DNA from: Immundisolibacterales bacterium
Lineage (GTDB): Bacteria; Pseudomonadota; Gammaproteobacteria; HK1
Assembly (NCBI GenBank): GCA_026712715.1
Contig: JAPOPW010000060.1
Coordinates: forward strand, 57,480 to 121,479
Length of the DNA: 64,000 nucleotides
Direction of reading: 5' to 3'
Shown here: positions 1-8,043 of the stretch, one piece after another
Position numbering within the stretch: the stretch's first letter is position 1
Layout of the letters: the number at the start of each line of letters is the position of its first letter
Made by a program: the position numbers and the translations under genes
The notes under the pieces: generated by a model
Database searches by the model: none
Told to the model about the DNA's origin: nothing
Seen by the model: only the letters and a program-made list of their open reading frames with translations

Positions 1-359
1 GGCAGCAGACCGTTCTTGATCGAGTTGTTGAAGAAAATATCCGCGAAACTGGTTGATATCACGCACCGAAATCCGTAGGACATCAACGCCCAGGGCGCGT
101 GCTCACGGCTCGATCCACATCCGAAGTTGTCGCCCGCGACGAGCACGCTGGCCCCTCGATAGCGAGGGAGGTTCAGCACGAAGCCGGGATCGGGCCGGGT
201 GGCATCCCCGTCGAGGTAGCGCCAGTCGTGGAACAGGCCCGTGTCGAGTCCGTCCCGTCCGACCCTGGTCAGGTACTGCTTCGGAATGATCTGGTCGGTA
301 TCGATGTTGATCCGGGCGAGCGGCGCCGCGAGCCCGGTGTGCACGTCGAACGGTTCCAT
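1..359 (-). CDS. leuD: 3-isopropylmalate dehydratase small subunit, 3' end cut by window
   Basis: LeuD is the small, swivelling-domain subunit of isopropylmalate isomerase in cytoplasmic leucine synthesis. The reading frame starts at ATG 359 and runs off the left edge after about 119 codons, where the family is usually about 200 residues. Visible signatures are the N-terminal stretch [13 protein letters not shown] and the substrate-loop region [17 protein letters not shown], both diagnostic of LeuD. Its partner leuC lies 1.8 kb upstream on the same strand. The two are normally adjacent, but here a divergent nucleosidase gene and a small protease gene separate them, so leuD probably needs its own promoter. 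Identification is firm; the C-terminal half cannot be judged. Confidence 0.95.
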   Translation of the reverse strand, partial: MEPFDVHTGLAAPLARINIDTDQIIPKQYLTRVGRDGLDTGLFHDWRYLDGDATRPDPGFVLNLPRYRGASVLVAGDNFGCGSSREHAPWALMSYGFRCVISTSFADIFFNNSIKNGLL

Positions 360-474
360 GATCCGCTCCGCCTTCTCGTTCGCTCGGGAGTCGAGGAGCC
401 CCTCCCGCCCCGCGGAACGCGCGAAGCCTCGCCGCCGCGAGCCGACACGAGGGCGGGGCCGGATGGAGCCCGCG

Positions 475-503
475 ATGTAACCACGGCGGGCGGGTGCTTT
501 CAA
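475..503 (-). promoter_or_regulatory. candidate promoter for leuD
   Basis: On the minus strand TTGAAA (498-503) is followed after 17 bases by TTACAT (475-480), about 115 bases upstream of the leuD ATG. The -35 is good and the -10 is weak. The rest of the 360-base gap (360-719) between leuD and the divergent nucleosidase gene shows nothing else I recognise. The promoter is inferred only because leuD is detached from leuC and must be transcribed somehow. Confidence 0.3.
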
Positions 504-719
504 GCGGCCGGCCCGATGCGCGATTCGGCATGATCCCACCGGTGGCGCCCCCCGCCGTTCGGCGCGGCGGCCGCGTTCGGGAGAGTCCGCTCGCGACCCT
601 CCGAGCACGGTGCAGGCGCGGGTCGGCCGCCTCCGGCGGTACGTATGGCCACGGCTTCATATCCGCCGCGGCACGCGCTACCGTCTCGGGGCCGGTACGG
701 AACGGGAGACGCAGCAGTG

Positions 720-1652
720 ATGGCGGCCATCGGATTTCGGGCATTCGCCGGCGGACTTGCCGCCGCGGCTCTGTGGCTGGGCGGCCCGCCTCCGGCCGCC
801 GCGCACGACATCGCGGGCGAGGTCCCGCGCACCGCGGTGGTGTCGGCGTTTCCGCCGGAGCTCTCGGTCCTCGCCGAGGGGCTCGAGGAGGCGGTCGTTC
901 GCTCCGAAAACGGAGTCGACTTCACCCTCGGCCGGCTCGCCGGACGCGACGTCGTGCTGTTCCTGAGCGGTATCAGTGTCGTCAATGCCGCGATGACCGT
1001 TCAGCTCGCCCTCGATCGCTTCCGTATCGAACGCATCGTGTACTCGGGGATTGCGGGCGGCGTCGACCCGGGCCTGAACATCGGCGATGTCGTGATTGCG
1101 GAGCGCTGGGGGCAGTATCTCGAGCTGCTCCTCGCCCGCGAGTCGGGGGACGGCTGGGCGAAGCCGCCGTTCTTCGAGTATCCGTTCGCGAACTACGGGA
1201 TGATGTTCCCGCGCTCGGTCACCGTGCAGCGCGGGGGGGCCGCGGGGCCGGAGACGCGGTTCTGGTTCCCGGTGGACGAAGCGCTTCTCGACGCCGCCCG
1301 CGCCGCGACCGCGCAGATCGTCCTGAACCGCTGCACCGCGGACGACACCTGCCTGGGGCACGCTCCCCGGGTGGTGGTCGGGGGACCCGGGGTGTCGGGG
1401 AGCGCCTTCGTCGACAACGCGGCGTTTCGCGAATACACGTTCGAGACGTTCGGCGCGCGGGTCCTCGACATGGAGAGCGCCGCGGTGGCCCACGTGGCCC
1501 ATGCGAACGACGTGCCGTTCATCGCCGTGCGGAGCCTCTCCGACCTCGCGGGCGGCGGCCCGGGAGAGAACGAGATCGGGGTGTTCCTCGGCCTCGCGGC
1601 GGGGAACGCGGCCGCGGTCGTCAAGGCCCTGCTCCGGGCGTTGCCCGAGTAG
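720..1652 (+). CDS. exported 5'-methylthioadenosine/S-adenosylhomocysteine nucleosidase-like protein
   Basis: The 310-residue product belongs to the nucleoside phosphorylase/MTAN fold. It has the core motif GIAGGVDPGLNIGDVVIAE and the purine/ribose-site motif DMESAAVAHVA, whose Met-Glu pair is typical of MTA/SAH nucleosidases. I chose ATG 720 because a GGGAG-type ribosome site precedes it and because it places a hydrophobic, Ala-rich signal peptide at residues 1-28, ending near PAAAHD. Export is unusual for the classic cytoplasmic Pfs enzyme. The family also includes secreted members of unclear substrate. The gene lies divergently between leuD and leuC and overlaps the end of the convergent protease gene by 32 bases. 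The fold is clear; the substrate is inferred. Confidence 0.8.
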   Translation: MAAIGFRAFAGGLAAAALWLGGPPPAAAHDIAGEVPRTAVVSAFPPELSVLAEGLEEAVVRSENGVDFTLGRLAGRDVVLFLSGISVVNAAMTVQLALDRFRIERIVYSGIAGGVDPGLNIGDVVIAERWGQYLELLLARESGDGWAKPPFFEYPFANYGMMFPRSVTVQRGGAAGPETRFWFPVDEALLDAARAATAQIVLNRCTADDTCLGHAPRVVVGGPGVSGSAFVDNAAFREYTFETFGARVLDMESAAVAHVAHANDVPFIAVRSLSDLAGGGPGENEIGVFLGLAAGNAAAVVKALLRALPE

Positions 1653-2124
1653 TCGGAGAAGGGCGCGGCGGGCGCAGGGCTCCGCCCGGCGCATTCGACG
1701 GCTCGACCTTCCGGCGCGGAGAGCGCCGGGACCCCTGCTTCATGTCGATGTGCCGTACCGGCACGAGGCGGTGGCCGAGCATGTCCACGGCGGCCTGAGC
1801 CTGCTCGAGGATGACGTATCCGAGGAGGGGCTCGTACTCGTGGTCACCGACCGATTCCATGTCCACGAAGATCACTTCGTTCGAGACCGGACGAAATCCT
1901 TCGATGCGGACTTCGACGGGCCAGCAGGCTTCCCCCCGTACCACTTCCTGGTTGGCGAGCTGCAGATCGACGGTCTCGGAACGTTTGAACCGACCGAGCC
2001 GCTCCTTCCAGGCCGAGGGAAGGATCAGGGCGCCCGCGCCGGTATCCACGAGCATCCCACAGCGGATGGACCTATCCTCTTCGAAGAGGTTGGTGATCTC
2101 CGTCTGGACGACGATACGCCCCAT
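1621..2124 (-). CDS. clan AA (retropepsin-like) aspartic protease
   Basis: This 167-residue protein carries the aspartic protease signature LVDTGAGALILP with Asp27-Thr28-Gly29, as in single-domain retropepsin-like enzymes that act as homodimers. The later hydrophobic stretch EPLLGYVILEQAQ matches the second half of the fold. The start at ATG 2124 follows an AGGGAG ribosome site 14 bases after the leuC stop, so it is probably co-transcribed with leuC. The last 35 residues are basic and Pro/Ser-rich and probably disordered. No signal peptide is seen, so it is likely cytoplasmic. Its target is unknown. Similar bacterial genes are usually annotated only as retroviral-like proteases. Confidence 0.8.
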   Translation of the reverse strand: MGRIVVQTEITNLFEEDRSIRCGMLVDTGAGALILPSAWKERLGRFKRSETVDLQLANQEVVRGEACWPVEVRIEGFRPVSNEVIFVDMESVGDHEYEPLLGYVILEQAQAAVDMLGHRLVPVRHIDMKQGSRRSPRRKVEPSNAPGGALRPPRPSPTTRATPGAGP

Positions 2125-2138
2125 CGCTCGCTGGCTCC

Positions 2139-3548
2139 CTAGAGGGCGGCGGGCTCGATCCCGCGGACGTCGACGAAGCGCCCGGCGATCGCGGCGCTCG
2201 CGGCCGTTGCCGGGCTGACGAGGTGGGTCCGCCCGCCCCGGCCCTGGCGGCCTTCGAAATTGCGGTTGCTGGTCGAGGCGCACCGCTCCCCGGGCGCAAG
2301 GAGGTCCCGGTTCATCCCGACGCACATCGAGCAGCCGGGTTCGCGCCACTCGAAGCCCGCCTCGAGAAAGATCCGGTCGAGCCCTTGCGCTTCCGCGTCC
2401 CGCTTCACGATGCCGCTCCCCGGCACGACCATGGCGTGGACCCCGTCCGCGATGCGCCGTCCCTTCGCGTAACTCGCGGCGGTACGAAGGTCCGAGAGCC
2501 GGCCGTTGGTGCACGAGCCGATGAACACCCGATCGAGGCGGACGTCTTCCATGCGGGTTCCCGCCGCGAGGTCCATGTACTCGAGAGCCCGGGACCATGC
2601 CTCCGCCTGGTTCTCGTCCGCCGCGTCGCCGGCGCTCGGGATGGCCCCGTCGATGCCGGACACCATGCCCGGGTTCGTGCCCCAGGTGACCTGGGGCACG
2701 AGGCCGTCCACCCGCATCGACACCCGCCGATCGAAAGGGGCGTCCGGGTCGGAGGGCAGGGTGCGCCAGAAGGCGAGGGCCGCCTCCCGGTCGGCGCCGG
2801 ACGGGGCGAGCGGCCGCCCGGACAGATACTCGAAGGTGGTCTCGTCGGGGGCCATCATTCCGGCTCGCGCGCCCGCCTCGATGGTCATGTTGCACACCGT
2901 CATCCGCTCTTCCATGCTCATCTCGCGGATGGCCTCGCCCGCGTACTCGATGACGCAGCCAGTGCCTCCCCCGGTGCCGATCCGGCCGATGAGGGCAAGG
3001 ATCACGTCCTTTGCATGAACTCCCTCGGGACACCGCCCCTCCAGCTCGACGAGCATGGTGCCGGGACGGCGCTGGAGCAGGGATTGGGTCGCGAAGACGT
3101 GCTCGCCTTCCGACGCGCCGATCCCGAACGCGAGCGCCCCGAACGCGCCGTGTGTGGAGGTGTGGGAGTCTCCGCACACGAGGGTGATGCCGGGCAGGGT
3201 GAACCCCTGCTCGGGTCCCGCGACGTGGGCGATCCCGTTGCGGGGATCGGTGAGGTCGAAGAAGTTCTCGATTCCGTGGCGGGCCGCTTCGGCCCGCACC
3301 GTGTCCAGCATCTCGCGCATGTCGGGTTCGAGAACCGGGGTGGCCTGGTTGACGGTGGGGACCACGTGATCCAGAACGAGCAGGGTCTTGTCCGGACGGC
3401 GGATGGGACGCCCTCGCTCGGAGAGCATGCGCAGCGGCCGCGACGAACCGTCGTGTCCGAGGTGGCGGTCGATGTAAAGGAGCGTTCCGCCCGGGGTCTC
3501 GGCGATCGCGTGGGCGTCCCAGATCCTGTCGAACAGGGTCTTCGCCAT
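2139..3548 (-). CDS. leuC: 3-isopropylmalate dehydratase large subunit
   Basis: LeuC is the [4Fe-4S] catalytic subunit of isopropylmalate isomerase, which interconverts 2- and 3-isopropylmalate in leucine synthesis. The 469-residue product has the normal length and begins MAKTLFDRIWDAHAI at ATG 3548. Conserved signatures include LVCGDSHTSTHGAFGALAFG, the cluster cysteine in FIGSCTNGR and the paired cluster cysteines in PGCSMCVGMN. A longer open frame to 3656 exists but lacks family similarity. The gene lies 43 bases after ridA and 14 bases before the protease gene, forming a likely ridA-leuC-protease unit. Its obligate partner leuD is about 1.8 kb downstream rather than adjacent. Confidence 0.98.
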   Translation of the reverse strand: MAKTLFDRIWDAHAIAETPGGTLLYIDRHLGHDGSSRPLRMLSERGRPIRRPDKTLLVLDHVVPTVNQATPVLEPDMREMLDTVRAEAARHGIENFFDLTDPRNGIAHVAGPEQGFTLPGITLVCGDSHTSTHGAFGALAFGIGASEGEHVFATQSLLQRRPGTMLVELEGRCPEGVHAKDVILALIGRIGTGGGTGCVIEYAGEAIREMSMEERMTVCNMTIEAGARAGMMAPDETTFEYLSGRPLAPSGADREAALAFWRTLPSDPDAPFDRRVSMRVDGLVPQVTWGTNPGMVSGIDGAIPSAGDAADENQAEAWSRALEYMDLAAGTRMEDVRLDRVFIGSCTNGRLSDLRTAASYAKGRRIADGVHAMVVPGSGIVKRDAEAQGLDRIFLEAGFEWREPGCSMCVGMNRDLLAPGERCASTSNRNFEGRQGRGGRTHLVSPATAASAAIAGRFVDVRGIEPAAL

Positions 3549-3591
3549 GATCGTCGCCCCGGAAGCGGCGCGGTCCCCGGCCGGGGGTAGC

Positions 3592-3942
3592 TCAGACCGC
3601 CGCGACCACCATGATCTCGACGTTGAAGTGGGTCGCCGCGAGGTTCGCCTCGACACAGGCCCGACAAGGAGGGTTCGCGGGATCGATCCAGGAGTCCCAG
3701 ACCTCGTTCATCTCCGCGAAGTACCGCATGTCGGTGATCCAGATGGTCGCGGTGAGGAGCTTCGACCGGTCGGTGCCGGCCTGGGCGAGGAGGTCGTCGA
3801 TCCGGGCGAGAATGGACCGGGTCTGGTCGGCGATGGACGCGCCCGGCGCGTCCTGGGCGACGACGCCGGCGAGATATGCGGTGTTGCCGTGCACGACGGC
3901 CTGGCTCATGCGCGGACCGACGTCGATGCGGGAAATGGTCAT
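3592..3942 (-). CDS. ridA: RidA family enamine/imine deaminase
   Basis: RidA proteins hydrolyse reactive 2-aminoacrylate-type enamines made by PLP enzymes such as threonine dehydratase, protecting branched-chain amino-acid enzymes. The 116-residue product has the expected length and the C-terminal signature NPPCRACVEANLAATHFNVEI, in which Arg94 and Glu109 correspond to the conserved ligand-binding residues of the trimer interface. The position between ilvGM and leuC fits a role in branched-chain amino-acid metabolism. It is cytoplasmic, with no signal peptide. A TAGAAT -10-like box lies about 30 bases upstream (3970-3975), but I see no good -35. It could also be a RidA subgroup with other imine substrates. 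Confidence 0.88.
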   Translation of the reverse strand: MTISRIDVGPRMSQAVVHGNTAYLAGVVAQDAPGASIADQTRSILARIDDLLAQAGTDRSKLLTATIWITDMRYFAEMNEVWDSWIDPANPPCRACVEANLAATHFNVEIMVVAAV

Positions 3943-4177
3943 GGCGTTGCTCGGGTGTGGGACGCGGTCATTCTAGCGCGCATCCGTCGTTTCCGGCCGC
4001 GCGCCGCTCCGCGCGGGAGCTCCCCGGGCGAAGAGCCGTCTTGCCGGAGCCCGTTCGTCCCCTCCCCGCCGGACCTCACCCGTCTGCGGGGAACGGCGCG
4101 CCGTCGTTCACGGGGGACGCGTCGCCTCGGCATCCCGGCCCCGGAGCGGATTCTCCGCCACGCGCCCGGCGGCGGGC

Positions 4178-4477
4178 TCAGTCGCCGGCCGCGAACGGCA
4201 TGTCGAGGGGAGGGGCCGGACCGCGGTCCGCGGGGATCCCGGCGGTGTGCCGGACCGCGACCACCTCGACCACCCGCGCGAACTGGTGCCGGAGGCGCTC
4301 CGCTGCCGCGTCGTCGGTGCGCACCCGGACCTCGATCTCGTCGAATCCGGGATCGCTCCCGACCGCGACCCGAACCTCGTCAGCCCGCAGGCGTCGGCGC
4401 GAGAGCACGAGGAGGATGCGGGCGGCCACGGCCGGAGAGTGCCAGGCGCGGATGTGAAAGCTGTGCAGAAGTTCCAT
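4178..4477 (-). CDS. ilvM: acetolactate synthase small subunit, IlvM type
   Basis: The 99-residue protein starts 33 bases after ilvG on the same strand and has the length and position of IlvM, the regulatory ACT-domain subunit of acetolactate synthase II. The pattern FHIRAWHSPAVAARILLVLSR followed by a beta-rich segment and LRHQFARVVEVVAVRH resembles the E. coli IlvM layout of one ACT fold. Sequence conservation in this family is low, so the call rests on both pattern and context. The last 20 residues are Pro/Ala-rich and probably unstructured. The 235 bases between its end and ridA contain no gene I recognise. Confidence 0.82.
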   Translation of the reverse strand: MELLHSFHIRAWHSPAVAARILLVLSRRRLRADEVRVAVGSDPGFDEIEVRVRTDDAAAERLRHQFARVVEVVAVRHTAGIPADRGPAPPLDMPFAAGD

Positions 4478-4510
4478 GGACGGGTACCGTGTCGTTCCGA
4501 ACGGGAAGGG

Positions 4511-6541
4511 TCAGGCGAGCCGCATGTCGGCGATGCCCGCGCCGGCCGGGATCATGGGGAAGACGTCGTCTTCGCGCGCCACCGCGACCGTGAGGAGCCG
4601 GGGTCCGTCGGCCGCGAGCAGCCGCTCGAGGGCGCCGGCGAGGTCGTCCCGCGCCGACACCCGTTCGCCCGCGATGCCGTACGCCTCGGCAAGGCGCACG
4701 AAGTCGGGGTTCGCGAGTCCGACCTCGGAGTAGCGTCCGCCGAAGAAGAGCGACTGCCACTGACGGACCATGCCGAGAAATGCGTTGTCGAGGATCAGGA
4801 GCTTGACCGCCAGGCGCTCCTGCATGACGGTGCCGAGCTCCTGGAGGGTCATCTGGAACCCCCCGTCGCCGATGATCGCGACCACCTCGCGCTCCGGCGC
4901 CCCGAGCTTTGCCCCGATTGCGGCGGGAAGGGCGAACCCCATGGTGCCGAGCCCCCCGGACGTGATGTGGCTGCGCGGGCGCGTGAACGGGTAGTAGCGG
5001 GCGGCGTGCATCTGGTGCTGTCCGACGTCGCTCACGATGACCGCCTCGCCGCCGCTCGCACGCCCGAGCGCGTGCACCGCCTCTCCCATCCGTATCTCGG
5101 GCCCCGCTCCGCCGAGCTCCGCATCGATCACCGCCTCGCGCTCGATAGCATCGTGCTCCCGGAACCTCGCGAGCCAGTCCGTCCGGGTCCGGTCCTCCGG
5201 GGCCGGGCCGCGGATCCGTGCCGCGAGTGTGGCGAGGGCGGCGCGGGCATCGGCCTCGATGGCCACTTCGGCCGGAACCGCCTTGTTGATCTCGGACGGA
5301 TCGATGTCGATGTGGATGATCCGGGCCTCGCGGGCGTAGGTCTCGAGATTGCCGGTCACCCGGTCGTCGAAGCGCATGCCGACGGCGAGGATCACGTCCG
5401 CCTCGTTCGTGAGCACGTTCGCGCCGTATTTCCCGTGCATTCCGAGCAGCCCGACATTGAGCGGGTGGTCGCTGGGCAGGGCGGAGAGGCCGAGCAGGGT
5501 CAGTCCGACCGGGAACCGGCCGCGTTCCGCGACCTCGCGCAGCTCCGCCTCCGCCCCCGCCAGGGTCACCCCTTGCCCGGCGAGCAGGTACGGGCGTTCG
5601 GCGCGGTTGAGGAGGCGGGCGGCCGCGTCGCACTTCGCGATGAGGTTGCGGCGGTCCGGACCGTGTGGGTCCGCGCGCCGGAGAGACCGGCCGTGGCCCT
5701 CCGGCGGCGGCGCCTCACCGGGGTCGACGGGGGAGCCGGAGGCCCGTGTCACCGGCCGAACGGGCGCCGGGTACGGGGCGGCGACGCGCGCCGCGCGGGT
5801 GGCGGCAGGCGGGGGGCGGTTCGCGGGAGCCGGAGCCGGCGCGAGGCACGGCGCGCGGGCCGTGCCGGTCTGTGCGTCGCGGGTGATGTCGAGCAGCACC
5901 GGCCCCGGCTTGCGCCCGAGCCGCTCCGGTCCCGGACCCGCGATGGCGCCCCGGGCGACCGCGAACGCCATCCGGACCGCCCACGGAACCTCCGCCGCGT
6001 TCGTGACCTGCCAGGCCCAGCGCGTGGCCGGGAGGCTCATGCCGACCGCATCCGCTTCCTGGAACGCGTCCGTGCCGAGCTTCGGGCCCGCCACCTGGCC
6101 GGTGATCGCGACGAGCGGGGTCGAGTCCATGAGCGCGTCCGCGAGCGCGGTCAGCAGGTTGGTCGCACCCGGGCCCGAGGTGCCCATGCAGACCCCCGTC
6201 CGGCCGCTCGCCCGGGCGTAGCCCTGCGCGCAATGCCCGGCTCCCTGCTCGTGGCGCACGAGGACGTGGCGAAGTCGTTCGCGGGTGCCGTAAAGCGCAT
6301 CGTAGATCGGCATGATCGCGCCGCCCGGATAGCCGAACACGAGATCCACCCCCTCGTCGAGTAGGGCCTGGACCAGCAGCTCGGCGCCGGTCAGGGCGCG
6401 AAGCTCGACGCGGGGCTCGCATCGGGTCCCGGCCGCGGTCCGTGCGCTCCGGCGGCCGGTTTCCGGCGGACCCGGAGCGCGGGCCGGGTACGGTTCGCGG
6501 GCGGGCGGCTCACCTGCGCCCGCGCGGTTCGATTCGATCAT
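4511..6541 (-). CDS. ilvG: acetolactate synthase large subunit with Pro/Ala-rich insertions
   Basis: This ThDP- and FAD-dependent enzyme condenses pyruvate with pyruvate or 2-oxobutyrate in valine, leucine and isoleucine synthesis. It has the catalytic Glu98 in RHEQGAGHCAQGYARASG, the ThDP/Mg motif GDGGFQMTLQELGT...DNAFLG and the C-terminal MVRQWQSLFF region. At 676 residues it is about 125 longer than E. coli IlvG. The first 45 residues are low-complexity, and the linker between the first and second domains (about residues 227-298) is a Pro/Ala/Arg-rich insertion where 25-30 residues are usual. ATG 6541 directly follows GGGGGAAGGA and lies just past the attenuator, which supports this start over the longer open frame. 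It is transcribed with ilvM. Confidence 0.95.
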   Translation of the reverse strand: MIESNRAGAGEPPAREPYPARAPGPPETGRRSARTAAGTRCEPRVELRALTGAELLVQALLDEGVDLVFGYPGGAIMPIYDALYGTRERLRHVLVRHEQGAGHCAQGYARASGRTGVCMGTSGPGATNLLTALADALMDSTPLVAITGQVAGPKLGTDAFQEADAVGMSLPATRWAWQVTNAAEVPWAVRMAFAVARGAIAGPGPERLGRKPGPVLLDITRDAQTGTARAPCLAPAPAPANRPPPAATRAARVAAPYPAPVRPVTRASGSPVDPGEAPPPEGHGRSLRRADPHGPDRRNLIAKCDAAARLLNRAERPYLLAGQGVTLAGAEAELREVAERGRFPVGLTLLGLSALPSDHPLNVGLLGMHGKYGANVLTNEADVILAVGMRFDDRVTGNLETYAREARIIHIDIDPSEINKAVPAEVAIEADARAALATLAARIRGPAPEDRTRTDWLARFREHDAIEREAVIDAELGGAGPEIRMGEAVHALGRASGGEAVIVSDVGQHQMHAARYYPFTRPRSHITSGGLGTMGFALPAAIGAKLGAPEREVVAIIGDGGFQMTLQELGTVMQERLAVKLLILDNAFLGMVRQWQSLFFGGRYSEVGLANPDFVRLAEAYGIAGERVSARDDLAGALERLLAADGPRLLTVAVAREDDVFPMIPAGAGIADMRLA

Positions 6542-6550
6542 TCCTTCCCC

Positions 6551-6587
6551 CAAAAATGAAAAACCCGCCCCCGTTTCCGGGGGCGGG
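6551..6587 (-). terminator. ilv attenuator terminator
   Basis: On the minus strand a perfect 10-bp stem (6578-6587 with 6564-6573) closed by a GAAA loop is followed by TTTTTCATTTTT. It is a classic intrinsic terminator lying between the Val/Leu-rich leader peptide and the ilvG ribosome site. Position and structure identify it as the attenuator of the ilvGM operon. Confidence 0.92.
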
Positions 6588-6615
6588 CTCTGGCAGTCAT
6601 CGCGTTGCGGCAGTG

Positions 6616-6687
6616 CTACGTCTCGGCCGACCCCCTCAAGGTCCGGGCTACCAGTACGAGTACGAGCGCTGCGAGCGGTGCGTGCAT
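6616..6687 (-). CDS. ilvL: ilv operon leader peptide
   Basis: This 23-codon frame encodes MHAPLAALVLVLVARTL followed by six more residues and a TAG stop. Three alternating Leu-Val pairs, with all three valines encoded by GTA (an uncommon codon in such GC-rich DNA), form the control region. The stop codon is about 28 bases before the terminator stem. This is the arrangement of attenuation by charged-tRNA level: stalling at Leu or Val codons should favour an antiterminator and transcription of ilvG-ilvM. No ribosome-binding site precedes the ATG. The promoter predicts a transcript beginning at or within a few bases of the ATG, so translation is probably leaderless. No Ile codon is present in the control run. 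Confidence 0.85.
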   Translation of the reverse strand: MHAPLAALVLVLVARTLRGSAET

Positions 6688-6694
6688 GGCGCGG

Positions 6695-6723
6695 ATCGTA
6701 GAAAGTGCGCTCTCGCGTGTCAA
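6695..6723 (-). promoter_or_regulatory. sigma70 promoter of ilvL-ilvG-ilvM
   Basis: Perfect TTGACA (6718-6723), a 17-base spacer and TACGAT (6695-6700) on the minus strand. The -10 ends only 7 bases before the leader-peptide ATG at 6687, so the expected start of transcription is at or next to the A of that ATG. Confidence 0.85.
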
Positions 6724-7037
6724 CATCCGGCGCGGATCCGGCGCGCAACGGAATGAAATCGCAAAGCCCCTCGCGGCGGCGGGTTCGCGGGACGGATCGT
6801 GGATGCCGGACGGGCTCGGTCGCGAGAATGTGGCGGAAACGGGCAAGAACTGGCGCACGGGGGCATTGACGGACCGGTCGGCGGTGGCCAGCATTTCCCC
6901 GGCGTGACGGCCTGCGGCGCCGGACGAGGCTCCGCCGCTCCGGCCGGCGGCTCGCCGTGCGTCACGCCGCGCCGACGGGGTGCGTGCACGCCCCGCACAA
7001 CGATGCTTCCCCGCGATCGCGCGAGAGGATGAGGAGA

Positions 7038-7970
7038 ATGAGCGAAGGAGCGATGCAGGCCATCGGGCGCCGGCTCGCCGCGGACGAGGTGATCCTGCTC
7101 GACGGTGCGACCGGAACCGAGCTCGAGCGCCGCGGCGCCCCGATGCACGACGAAGTGTGGTGCGGCGCGGCAACCCTCTCGCATGGCGCGCTGCTGCGCG
7201 ACATCCACGAAGACTACATCCGTGCGGGGGCGTCGGTGGTCATTGCCAACACCTACGGATCGAACCGGATCATGCTCGAGCCGGCGGGACTCGGGAGCGA
7301 ATTCGAGTCCATCAACCGCAGGGCGGTCGAGATCGCGCTCGAAGCGCGCGACCGGGCCGCGGGAGGTGACGCGATCGCGGTGGCGGGGTCCATGTCCCAC
7401 ATGGTTCCGATGCGCCACGATCCCGCGCGGGCGCCGTCCCCGGCGCGCGCGAACGAGTGCTTCACCGAGATGGCGCAGACCCTCGCGGACGCCGGCGTCG
7501 ACCTCATCATCCTGGAGATGATGTCGAACCCGGAACTCGCCCGTCCGGCCGTCGCGGCCGCCCTCGCCACGGGTCTACCGGTCTGGATCGGCTACAGCGC
7601 GCGGCGCGGCGGACGCGGCGAACCCGTTCCCTTTCTGCGCCCGGACCTCGACTTCGCGGACATGGTGCGTGCCGTGCATTCCGACGAAGTGCGGATTCAC
7701 GGCGTCATGCACACGAACGTCGACCTCACCGGCCCGGCCATCGACGTGCTCCGCGGCCTCTTTGGCGGTCCGATCCTGGTCTACCCCGACAGCGGCTTCT
7801 TCGCGATGCCGAACTGGCAGTTCGTGAACATCGTTTCGCCGCAGGAGCTGGCGCGCGCCGCGCGGGGCTGGATCGAGGAGCATGGCGCCCGACTCGTCGG
7901 GGGCTGCTGCGGACTCGGCGTCGAGCACATCGAAGCCCTCGCGGAGATGATCGCCGCCCGCCGGCCGTAG
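7038..7970 (+). CDS. homocysteine S-methyltransferase family protein
   Basis: The 310-residue protein has the betaine/homocysteine methyltransferase barrel. Near the N-terminus are LLDGATGTELERRG and ANTYGSNRIML, and the C-terminal zinc-site motif is VGGCCGLGVEHIEAL. Such enzymes transfer a methyl group from betaine, S-methylmethionine or a related donor to homocysteine. ATG 7038 was chosen because GAGGAG lies two bases farther upstream than the codon. An oddity is that the first zinc cysteine, usually in a GVNC motif, is replaced in the segment IHGVMHTNVDLTG, where a His stands in its place. His could still bind zinc. The methyl donor cannot be told from sequence. The gene appears monocistronic. 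Confidence 0.85.
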   Translation: MSEGAMQAIGRRLAADEVILLDGATGTELERRGAPMHDEVWCGAATLSHGALLRDIHEDYIRAGASVVIANTYGSNRIMLEPAGLGSEFESINRRAVEIALEARDRAAGGDAIAVAGSMSHMVPMRHDPARAPSPARANECFTEMAQTLADAGVDLIILEMMSNPELARPAVAAALATGLPVWIGYSARRGGRGEPVPFLRPDLDFADMVRAVHSDEVRIHGVMHTNVDLTGPAIDVLRGLFGGPILVYPDSGFFAMPNWQFVNIVSPQELARAARGWIEEHGARLVGGCCGLGVEHIEALAEMIAARRP

Positions 7971-8043
7971 GCGGCGAATCCCGACGGCGGGCTCGCAGCG
8001 GCCGGCGGCCCGATCCGGTCGCTCAGGCGAACCCCCCGCGTCG

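Noticed and set aside
494..1798. 434-codon open frame on the plus strand overlapping the nucleosidase gene
   Set aside because: Arg/Gly-rich composition, no domain, and it lies in another frame over a well-supported gene. It is a high-GC shadow.
2223..3590. 455-codon plus-strand frame opposite leuC
   Set aside because: The minus-strand frame is unmistakably LeuC with all cluster cysteines; the opposite frame has no conserved features.
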